A stretch of DNA of 64,000 bases from Trichodelitschia bisporula. Its lineage: Eukaryota; Ascomycota; Dothideomycetes; Phaeotrichales; Phaeotrichaceae. The stretch covers positions 501,761-565,760 of the forward strand of contig ML996697.1 in assembly GCA_010356995.1 (NCBI GenBank), given 5' to 3'. Position 1 is the first letter of the stretch, and every line of letters begins with the position of its first letter. Made by a program: the position numbers and the translations under genes. Below the pieces are notes generated by a model, which was not told the origin of the DNA, searched no databases, and saw only the letters and a program-made list of their open reading frames with translations. Positions 55,312 to 64,000 of the stretch are shown one piece after another.

Positions 55312-56899
55312 TCACCAACTCACTCCTGGCAATCCCGCCAGAGTATCCCCGATCTGTTGAAGCTTTTCCTCCACGTCCTTCTTTTTTGCCCGTCTAGCCA
55401 ACCACGGATTGCGCTTCCTCTTTTGATATGAAGTAGCGCGCATCATGCCCTCGAGCCGCTTGTTCCAGAACTTGTTGGCTGGGTCTTCCTTGATGACCCC
55501 CTCCTCGACGAGGAACTCGTACAACTCGCCATTTTTGTAGGCTTCGTGCAGCCAGATCGGATCGCCCGCCACCTTTCCCGGCTGGTCATATAAACCCAGC
55601 GCGAGGTACTGGCGGTACGCGTCTGCGAGGTACCAGTCACACCGCGGATCATCACCCGGGCTCGGGAAGCCGTAAGCTCTCTCAGCGCCCACACAAAGGA
55701 GGGCAAAGTTGACGTCACTCGGCTAGTCGGTGAGGGTGCGAATGAGATGCCACACCGAAAAGTGGGAGATGAGATTGAACTTCTTACGCGCGGGTGCGAG
55801 ATAGGCGAGCAAGTAAGGAATGCGTGAGGTTTCTTCCAGTAATCCGTGCTGGTGGAAGAGCATGCCGAGCATTCCCACATAGTGGGCCTTACAGAACTCA
55901 GCGAACGTGCAACGCTTGATGAGCTTCAGGTAGAGCTTGCCGAGGTTTTCGGCTCGAGGCTCAGCGTACTCTCGCGTCAGAATGAAGCCGAGCGTCTGCC
56001 ATGTGGGTGACAGCGAGCTTGGGGTGACGTGGTACGCCAACATCGCGTAAAAGAGGAGACAAGCGTGATCGTCTCAGGTCATCCCGCCCAACTCATCCTG
56101 GAGCGTCTCGTAGCTGGTGAGGTCGACTTCCGGTTTGGCCATGCTGAACCCGGCATACACGATGTGCCGAGAGCTACCATCTGGAGAATCTTGCTGCACA
56201 ACGCGCCAGTTCAGCTGAAACCATGGCCATATGCTAATTTTCTCGATGCCAGGAATCTTGGGGATTTCGTAGACGAGGCTGCGCTTTGACAAGACCTTCA
56301 TCTTTTCAATGAAAGCGTCGCGTCCAAGCAAGTCGTAGATTTCCCGATAGAAGCGCACTAAGAATTCAATGTTGGCATCTTGTTATTGAGCGCGGTGAAA
56401 GCCAAAGTCAACGCGCGTCCAGACGTCCATGGGTGCTTCGTTCTTCTCAATCGCCTTGGCGAGAACCATTTCCCTACAGTGGTAGCTGTGCTCTTATTCG
56501 ACGAAGTTGTCCACGCCCCAGACAGGCTCAGAGCTCACCGGCTTGAGGAATTTGGGATCGTACCCAGCCGGGGCTTTATAAAATTTACAGTAATACTGGT
56601 GCTCCAGGATCCAGAGGGTCTCCGCGCACCGCCGACTAGAGTATTGCGTGTCATTGCAACGCTTACAAGTGAGTTTCGCGACATCGTCACACATCTCGCA
56701 TGGAGCAGGAACTTTGTCAGCATATTTGCGGGTGCTTTAAGCCATTAGCAAAACTGTTGGATTATCAGGATGCCAGATAGCAAGAATGCCGATCGGGCGG
56801 ACGGGAAATGATACAACATTACGGCAGCTTAAAGGCTGATCTATGAGAAAGGGAGAGTACTTACGCGTAAGGCTTCTCACCGCTGGCCTTCGGCGCCAT
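55312..56899 (-). pseudogene. MYND-finger protein gene with four in-frame stops
   Basis: Exon 1 is 56899-56865 and exon 2 is 56734-55312; the intron (GTAAGT..AAG) fits. The frame then runs without any shift to the stop at 55312, but is interrupted by TAA at 56496-56494, TAA at 56385-56383, TGA at 56076-56074 and TAG at 55725-55723. The N-terminus carries a MYND zinc finger (CEMCDDVAKLTCKRC, YSSRRC, LEHQYYC). The rest, about 420 codons, reads as a well-behaved helical protein (RFYREIYDLLGRDAFIEKMK, YVGMLGMLFHQHGLLEETSR). All four stops could come from CAA, CAA, CGA and CAG by one C-to-T step. Family function is unknown. Read-through or sequence error are less likely alternatives. Confidence 0.8.
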
Positions 56900-57829
56900 G
56901 GCTCTTGCCGTCTTTCAAGTTTCACGCGTCGCGCTGAGGATGTTGGGCTGATGATGCGGGGAAGCTGGCGATAGAATAACGGAATGTGAAAAACAGAAAG
57001 ATGCCGCTGAACGGAAGCTCGCCGGATTCTGAAGCCTGCACCGAGAATGAATGGGAGCGTTTGCTCGGGGACTTTGGAGTTGACAGTCTTGCGTTTACAC
57101 TTTACATGGGAAGTAGGAAGAGGAATGAAGGCAAGGGGTACAGTGCCAGGTTGACGGAGGTCTTTCGGTGGATAACGAAACGATTGTGAGTAAATCAAGC
57201 ACCCCCCACCACTAGCTAGCCAATCAAGCCAACGCTTTTCTTACCGCCACGAATCCCTCCCCATGATTCCGACAAGAAATGCGGAAGGCAAGTTATTATC
57301 AATCTACTGAGAAGAGCTGAAAGCATACCATCTACTTAAAGTAGCTATCATTCCAAGTCCAACGACTCTACCAGATATCATCACATCACTAGCGTTGCTT
57401 GATCTTCCGCGGCTCTTGTCTGGCGTACGAGGTCCTCTTGCATTATCGAATCTAGAACTACTCTATTGAGCCACATTGCGGCATGTTTTTTTGGCTCCAG
57501 CCGACTTGGTGCAGTCAGATTCGAAAATAAGGTGTACCTTCTTCAAACGTCTTTAGTGGCGTCAAGCTAAGTGATAACCTATAGCACAAAGCGAGAGTTG
57601 AGGCTTAGAGACCGATCTTTCGGGGAAGTCATAAGAAGGCCGAGGATTCCCCTCTCATATCTTTCGTTTCTCGAAATGTGTTCTATGCGCGACACTTCGC
57701 TGGGTATCTACCTCCCCTCTAAGCAACCACAAACACCTGACGGCAAAGCTAACTCACATTCCCCGTCACTCCCTGACACAGAGTAAGCTTTCACGAAGGG
57801 ACATGCAAAGGAAGGCACGTACATACAGC
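56900..57829. other. Intergenic, AT-richer
   Basis: About 930 bp between the MYND pseudogene start and the phosphatase end. AT-richer from 57240 to 57600, with a TCTAGAAC motif near 57451. No gene supported. Confidence 0.5.
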
Positions 57830-58426
57830 CTAAGAATTTCCTGTCTGTTCCGCAGTTCCGTTCTCCAAGGCCTTCAAAAAGCCTTTGCTGAACCTCACCA
57901 TCTGTTCGTATGCAACATCGAAGCCATCATTGCCTCCATAATAGGGGTCAATCACCACTTCCCCCGGTGAACCTCCCCAGTCGCCGAACAGCATGAGACG
58001 AGCAAGCTTGGCCTCTTTGCCGTCCTTGCGCTTCCTCCGTAATGCCTTCTCGCGCATACTCTCCAGTTCTTCCAGGTTGTCACGATCCATCGCAAATATC
58101 CAGTCGAACTCCTCGAAATCTGGAATCACAGCTTGTCGGGCAGAGTGGCTATATTGTACGCCGTGTGTTTGTAGAGTACGCATTGTTCTGGGGTCTGGGG
58201 ACGAGCCTGCATGCCATGCGCCAGTTCCGGCAGAGTCAACCTCGCCGACAAGGGGATGAGAGGGGGTGAGGTGGCGGAAGACGGCTTCAGCCATAGGAGA
58301 GCGGCCTTAAATGTCAGCTATGAAGCGGAGACGAAGACGGAGGGAAGCTTGTTACGTACAAATGTTTCCCAGGCATACGAACAGAACAGACTGCGGCTTC
58401 GACGACGCCGCACTGGTTTCTGACAT
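57830..58426 (-). CDS. Low-molecular-weight protein tyrosine phosphatase
   Basis: Cytosolic phosphatase (yeast Ltp1, human ACP1). Exons 58426-58360 and 58305-57830 give 180 residues. The 54-bp intron (GTACGT..AAG) sits inside the active-site loop; splicing yields VLFVCLGNICRSPMAEAVF, the CX5R P-loop with the catalytic Cys and Arg. The general acid Asp lies in VIDPYYGG. DSAGTGAWHAG and FDWIFAMDRDNLEEL match family strands. Without the intron the first exon runs into a stop after 38 codons, so the splice is well supported. Divergent from the WD40 gene, with 544 bp between start codons. Confidence 0.95.
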
Positions 58427-58970
58427 GGTGACGGTGCTTGCAGTTAGAGAGTGGTATAGAAATATATGCCCACAGCCCGGTATATCGTCTGATGGCCCTG
58501 TTGTTTTCTACCGTAGTATGCTCCGCATCTCTCTACGGAGGTAGTGTATCGCGAGCTACGCAAGTGGTTGCGAAAGTGCGGGGGATCTCTGAGCCAAGCT
58601 TGGGCCACCGCGATCCCGTCTGCCCGTCGCGCCACTCCCGGCGTTCAACCCTGACCAAACAGCGTCATACTGGCGCCCCCTCCAAGAGCTGCCCTCATTC
58701 ACTCCATCTCGCCACAACCTCAGACGGTACCTTTCTCTTTAATTCCAAGAGACCAAGCCGCACTGTTACTGTACCACTTGCACGATATGTAGTCTGCCCA
58801 AATATGCGCTCTGCATTCTTCTACTCACGCCCCTATTGAATTTCACTTCAAACATCTGCATCCACAAATCGGTCTTGCCATTCGTCGTCCTTTGTTCTGA
58901 TTGAACTACTACATATACACTGTCCCCAACCGCCGTCGCCGGTTTACCCGGAACTATTTCCACCACAAAC
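58427..58970. promoter_or_regulatory. Divergent promoter region, LMW-PTP and DCAF-like genes
   Basis: About 540 bp containing both leaders. No specific site recognised. Confidence 0.5.
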
Positions 58971-61900
58971 ATGACGATCACGCTGCAGGACCGCCTGCTG
59001 CGCCGGGAGCTTGGTGAACCTGCGCGATACTCCCGGATCAAGGGCATCTACGGAGACAAGCAGTTCATAAAAGATCTAGACATCGTGAACGAACTCGGCG
59101 GACACGATGGCTGTGTGAACGCCCTATGGTATGCTACTACTTAAGCCGTCAGTTAGCGCGATCTTGCTAAGCATTCGCAGTTGGTCTCGTACGGGAAGTC
59201 TTCTTGCATCGGGATCGGACGATACGCGTGTGAACATCTACTCCTACCTTCCCGAAAACGCCGATGATCAATTTCGCCTTGCCACCGTTATTGACACGGG
59301 ACATTCAGGGAACATCTTCTCTGTCAAGTTCATGCCGTACTCCGGCGACCGTACCATCGTGACAGCCTCGCGCGATTCTCAAATTCGAGTCTTTGACATT
59401 GAGCGGGCCCCTGTCTTTGAAGGGTCGCAAACGCGGATAACATCCGGACCATCCAACACCAAGGTGTACAGATCGCACAACCGCGCGGCCAAACGCATTG
59501 TCACCGAGGCCTCTCCGTTTTACTTTCTCAGCTGCTCTGAAGACGGCGAAGTTCGACAGTGGGATATTCGCCAGCCCGAGTCGGCGTATCCCCAATCCTC
59601 TTCGAGCTACCTTTATCGACAGCCGGGCCACAGGGACGCGGCACCTCCACCACTCATATCTTACAAAGACTACCACATTGATTTGTACACCATCTCTTGC
59701 TCTGCCAGTCAGCCCCACTACATTGCCCTTGGCGGGACCCACCTACACTGCTTCCTGCACGACAGGCGGATGCTTGGCCGCGATAAGCTGCATGAACGCG
59801 GCGGACTGCTACCGGCCGGTGCAGTATCTGATGATAAAACGCTTGGTGCTGCGACTCGCTGCGTACGCAAGCTTGCTCCCCACGGACAGTCGAAAATGGG
59901 ACGCATGCAGGCGCAGCAAATCACGGCCTGTAAAATTAGCGACGCCAACCCCAACGAACTCATCGTGAGTTGGTCGGGCGACTTCATCTACAACTTTGAC
60001 ATCATCCGAGAAGGAGAGCCTAAGGAGGTTCCGAAGCCGGCAACTAGAAACGGTCGTGTGAAGAAGCAGGTGGACCTCAAGCGGAAGAAAACAGGACGTT
60101 CTCGTGACGTATCCCGAGAAGGCGATGCGAGGGCTGATTCTCGGCAGCGAACCGAGGGCACAGAGTTATGGTCTGTTGAACTTCGGACAAATGACGGCAG
60201 GAGGTATGAAATACCTGGCGTGCGTGTTACTGCTCCGGCTTCGAGTGGGTCTCTCGGACCCCCACCCCCTGATAGTCCCCCCGACAATAGGATTCTTGGG
60301 GCAGTCCAGGAGCTGCTCGATACAATCTTCGAATCTTCAGCGACTACCAGGGGTCACTATCGCAATCAGCTGACACACGTCCTCATTCTGGCCGGGAAGG
60401 CTTTCGAAGAGGTGGATCCTTCCGTCGTCAATTGGGTTTATCCCCTTACCGAGTCCACGAGCGAGATTGCTTTTCAGCAGAAGCAACGTCATGATCGTTC
60501 CAAGGTATGGCGATTTGTTCAGGCCTGTGGGGTCATAGCTAGGGCAGGTTCGGCGAGGATCACTGCAAGAGTTCCGGAGAGATCACTTGAATATTTCGAC
60601 ATCATTCGCCCTGCGCCTCGAGAGTCCAGCCTGCCGCTCGATCGTCACGAGCATTTTACGTACGATTTTATCAAGGCCATTCTCCTGTGGGTGGACAGCG
60701 GCGCCGGGGCCGTTCTTCGAGAGTTCACTCTGGGCGATACTGCCGAAATGTCCTATTCGCGGCGGCGCCCTATTTCGACGGATGCTGGCATTGATGCCAT
60801 TGACACGGAACTAATTCCGTACCTCCTCAACTTGGCTCGAGATCACGAGGTTGTCAAAAACCCGCATCACGACATGGGAGAGGAGCGCCAGGTTCTTTTC
60901 AGAACCGAGAAGGATGCTGTTAGAGCATTCGCAGCGGTGCTGAAGGTCCCGTTTACTGACCTGACTGGCGATGAAGCCGATGAAGCCGGCGGCGAAGTGA
61001 CCAGAAGCCAAGAACGGGAAACAGTGAGGAAGTTCTGGGTTTATGACGTATGCCGCGCGATCCTCCATAACGCCGCACTGGATATTCACAGGTCCATGAT
61101 CGATATTGCATTTGGAGACCACCGCAGGGTGACGCAACCTGAATCTCCCCCAGTCCCTGATGCACCAGGTTAGCTCATCTTGAATTCGCATACGCAAACA
61201 CGTGCTAATAGCTCAAGGCTCATACGAAGGCGCCGATCACGCCCATGACACCGAAGATGAAGAGGAAGACGATGATGATGCGGACTATGGCAGTGATGAT
61301 GATGACTACACGGATATCTACGATGGCATGGCTAGCTTTTTTAACGAGCGCCCGAGAGTGAAGTCAAAGACAGCAGCTGAGAAGAATGTACCGTGTACTA
61401 CTCACACGCGTACGTACCGGGGGCATTGCAACATTGAAACCACCAAAGATGTCAATTTCTTCGGCCTCCAGGATGAGTACGTTGTCAGCGGCAGCGATTG
61501 CGGAAATTTCTTCATCTGGGACCGCAAGACGAGCCGCCTCCTGAACATTCTCGAGGGCGATCAGGAGGTAGTGAATGTTGTGCAAGGTATGCTTCCGGCA
61601 CTTGCTCGACGCCGTAAACTAACTCCCTACAGGCCACCCGTACGAGCCCATGCTGGCTGTATCCGGCATTGACCACACCATCAAGATATTCTCGCCTGAC
61701 GCGCGCGATCGCCAAAACGCCGCGCTTGGCAAGGGCATGACCCACTTTGACTACAGCACCTTCTCTAGCATCTCTAGCATCGACCTGCGCGGCACACGTT
61801 TGTACCACCGATCGCCGAGGCACGTGGAGCGCGGGTGGTCTGAGTACGGTGAGGCCAGCATGTCGGCCGACGATGAGTCGGACAGCGATGACCCGACCGT

Positions 61901-62138
61901 GGTGACTTCGTCGAACGGCCTGGCTAGCCGCAAACGGCTGCAGGATGAGTACGCGATTATCAGTGAGAATGACATGGAGCGGCGGAGCAGAGCGCGTGAG
62001 GGTCATGATGCGAACCATATCACGCGGGGCATGCTCGCTCTTCTGGCGAGTAGGTTCCGTGCTCAGATGAGTGATATGGGGATGGAAATTGGGGAGGATG
62101 GCGAGGAGCCGCCGGAGGACCACTGTGCTCTTATGTAA
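58971..62138 (+). CDS. DCAF-like WD40 protein (WDTC1/DCAF5-8 group)
   Basis: Candidate substrate receptor for CUL4-DDB1 ubiquitin ligase. Exons 58971-59128, 59181-61168, 61218-61586 and 61633-62138 give 1006 residues. WD repeats are N-terminal (GGHDGCVNALCWSRTGSLLA, GHSGNIFSVKFMP, FYFLSCSEDGEVRQWDIRQP) and resume near the end (DEYVVSGSDCGNFFIWDRKT, PMLAVSGIDHTIKIFSP), split by a long insert with basic (VKKQVDLKRKKTG) and acidic (EDEEEDDDDADYGSDDDD) parts. WDIR and WDRK match or approach the WDxR box that contacts DDB1. This gapped propeller is typical of the DCAF5/6/8 and WDTC1 group. Substrate unknown. It is convergent with HSP90. Confidence 0.88.
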
Positions 62139-62634
62139 GGGGTTCATGGGTGCTCTTTTGCTGGGAGCTATGAACCGATGTTGAAGTTGCATGATATTTG
62201 GGGTTGGTGTTTATGGCCTATGGGATATGGGTTTGCACTGGGAATGGTTATCTGTACATTATGAATGTCACCCGAGGTATCATGTCTCGAGGTAGGCGGA
62301 GACCGTAACGATGGGTGAAGGGCCTAGTTTATGATGAAATCTGATATACCGCACTTTGGTGTCAAAAGGTCCTCAAAGGCCACTTGACGATGGATTTCTG
62401 CAAACCAATCACGTTCCCATCACAGCAGCACGGAGTTCAAGCATTGAAGATGTCAATAGAGTTCTTTTCCCTTCCTACGGCCGAGACTTCTAAAATACAC
62501 CATGCAAATATCAAGCACGCTTCATTTCAAAGTCGCATTACCGTTTACCGTGTATTCATGACGACATTGAAAACCAACGCCATTCACGCCGTGACCCCGA
62601 AGCAGAGAACAGCCTAGGAAAAGGTGTCGACCAT
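62139..62634. other. Intergenic, convergent 3' ends of DCAF-like and HSP90 genes
   Basis: About 500 bp holding both 3' UTRs; no gene supported. Confidence 0.55.
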
Positions 62635-64000
62635 TTAGTCGACCTCCTCCATGGCGCTCTCGCCGGCCTCGGCCACGGGAGCCGCATCAGCGGCCTGCTC
62701 GTCGGAAGTCTCGACGTCCTCGTCGATGTTCAGACCAAGCGAAACCAGCTTGTGGATACGCTCGGCGAACTGCACGGGCTCGTCGATGGTGAAGCCGGAC
62801 ACAAGCAGAGACGTCTCGTACAGGAGCTGCGTGATGGACTTGACAGTCTTGTTCTCCTCGCCGTCCTCCTCGACCTTCTTCTTGAGCTCCTTGATGATGG
62901 GGCTCCGAGGAGAGATCTCGAAGGTCTTCTTCGAGGACATGTAGCTGCTCATGGAGGTGTCGCGAAGAGCCTGGGCCTTCATGATGCGCTCCATATTGGC
63001 GGACCAACCGAACTGGCCAGTGCGGATGGCGCAAGGCGAGCCGATCAGCTTGTAGGACACAACAACCTTCTCAACCTTGTCGCCGAGGACGTTCTTGAGC
63101 GCCTTGGCCAGACCCTCGTACTCCTTCTCCTCCTCTTCGCGCTTCTTCTTCTCCTCATCGGTCTCCTCGAGATCAAAGTCCTTGGTGATGTCAACCAGCT
63201 TCTTGCCCTCGAACTCCTTCAACTGAGTGAAGGCGTACTCGTCAATCGGGTCCACAAGGAAGAGAACTTCGAAGTTCTTCTCCTTGAGGGAATCAAGGAA
63301 AGGCGACTTCTGCACGGCCTTGAGGGACTCGCCCGTGATGTAGTACATGTTCTTCTGGTGCTCGGGCATCCGCGTGATGTAGTCCGTGAGCGAAGTCAGC
63401 TCGTCGCCGGACTTGGTGGAGTTGAAGCGCAGGAGCTTGGCAAGGGCCGGGCGGTTCTGGGCATCCTCGTGGACACCGAGCTTAATGTTTTTGCTGAAGG
63501 CAGTGTAGAACTTGTCGAACTGCTCACGGTCCTCGGCGATCTCATTGAAGAGTTCCAGGGTCTTCTTGACGAGGTTCTTGCGGATGACCTTCATGATCTT
63601 GTTCTGCTGCAGAGTCTCGCGAGACAGGTTGAGAGGCAGATCCTCGGAGTCGACAACACCCTTGACGAAGCTGAGCCACTCGGGGATGAGATCGGTGGCA
63701 TCGTCGGTGATGAAGACGCGGCGCACGTAGAGCTTGATGTTGTTCTTGGTCTTCTTAGTCTCGAAGAGGTCAAAGGGGGCGCGCTTCGGAACGAAGAGAA
63801 TGGCACGGAACTCAAGTTGACCCTCGACGGAGAAGTGCTTGACAGCCAGGTGGTCCTCCCAGTCGTTGGAAAGCGACTTGTAGAAGGAAGCGTATTCCTC
63901 CTGGGTGATGTCCTGGGGATTCCGAGTCCAGATGGGCTTGGTCTTGTTGAGCTCCTCCTCCTCGATCTTGGACTCCTTGACCTTCTTGGTCTTCTTGGCC
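62635..64000 (-). CDS. hsp90: HSP90 chaperone, C-terminal part (window cuts it)
   Basis: Cytosolic ATP-dependent chaperone. The frame is open from the window edge to the stop at 62635 (about 454 codons), so the N-terminal ATPase and part of the charged linker are missing. Middle-domain signatures are present: [66 protein letters not shown]. The C-terminal dimerisation domain follows, and the protein ends MEEVD, the TPR-docking motif that marks the cytosolic form. The coding region is free of introns here. Confidence 0.97.
   Translation of the reverse strand, partial: AKKTKKVKESKIEEEELNKTKPIWTRNPQDITQEEYASFYKSLSNDWEDHLAVKHFSVEGQLEFRAILFVPKRAPFDLFETKKTKNNIKLYVRRVFITDDATDLIPEWLSFVKGVVDSEDLPLNLSRETLQQNKIMKVIRKNLVKKTLELFNEIAEDREQFDKFYTAFSKNIKLGVHEDAQNRPALAKLLRFNSTKSGDELTSLTDYITRMPEHQKNMYYITGESLKAVQKSPFLDSLKEKNFEVLFLVDPIDEYAFTQLKEFEGKKLVDITKDFDLEETDEEKKKREEEEKEYEGLAKALKNVLGDKVEKVVVSYKLIGSPCAIRTGQFGWSANMERIMKAQALRDTSMSSYMSSKKTFEISPRSPIIKELKKKVEEDGEENKTVKSITQLLYETSLLVSGFTIDEPVQFAERIHKLVSLGLNIDEDVETSDEQAADAAPVAEAGESAMEEVD

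Noticed and set aside
1-64000. TOM70 and HSP90 at opposite window ends as a functional pair
   Set aside because: Tom70 does bind the HSP90 MEEVD end, but 62 kb and over 20 genes separate them; the placement is coincidental.

Overview
This window is nuclear DNA of a filamentous ascomycete (Pezizomycotina). The evidence is short introns of about 50-100 bp with GT..AG ends and CTAAC/CTGAC-like branch sites, pyrimidine-rich leaders, dense genes on both strands without operons, and typical fungal families (Opy2-type HOG anchor, PIR-type wall protein, CAP10/GT90 transferase, UPS/PRELI, NMN adenylyltransferase). A class such as Dothideomycetes is possible but is not proved here. I found no tRNA, rRNA, CRISPR array, intact transposon or viral copy.

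Layout from left to right. 1-20 kb: the 5' part of TOM70 (-), an aminodeoxychorismate lyase (+), an OPY2-like membrane anchor (+) behind a very long pyrimidine-rich leader, a seven-exon NMN adenylyltransferase (-), a kinase-fold protein that lacks catalytic motifs (-), then cytosolic ribosomal protein uS2 (-) head-to-head with mitochondrial uS15m (+). 20-38 kb: a UBE2O-like E2 (+), a single-exon bacterial-looking FAD dehydrogenase (-), a decayed coding relic, a UPS/PRELI protein (+), a PHD-finger protein (-), a CBM48/AMPK-type glycogen-binding protein with internal repeats (+) and an alpha/beta hydrolase (-). 38-64 kb: phospholipase D (+), a PIR-like protein with a GPI-type tail (-), a four-exon unknown 178-residue protein (-), a WKF-domain nucleolar protein (+), a GT90 glycosyltransferase (+), a MYND-finger pseudogene with four in-frame stops (-), low-molecular-weight tyrosine phosphatase (-), a DCAF-like WD40 protein (+) and the C-terminal two thirds of HSP90 (-).

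The genes do not form a pathway or an obvious secondary-metabolite cluster; most are housekeeping genes. Loose themes are mitochondria (TOM70, uS15m, UPS), ubiquitin (UBE2O, DCAF) and cell surface or HOG signalling (OPY2, PIR, GT90). I found no wholly new system. The points most worth a second look are the MYND gene broken only by changes that single C-to-T steps could explain, the phospholipase D terminal intron that cuts through a stop codon, the hidden four-exon gene at 47.6-48.4 kb, the motif-less kinase and its 5' frame break, the repeat-built tail of the CBM48 protein, and a run of 40 cytosines upstream of that gene. Exon coordinates were worked out by hand from splice signals and reading frame and have not been tested against transcripts.
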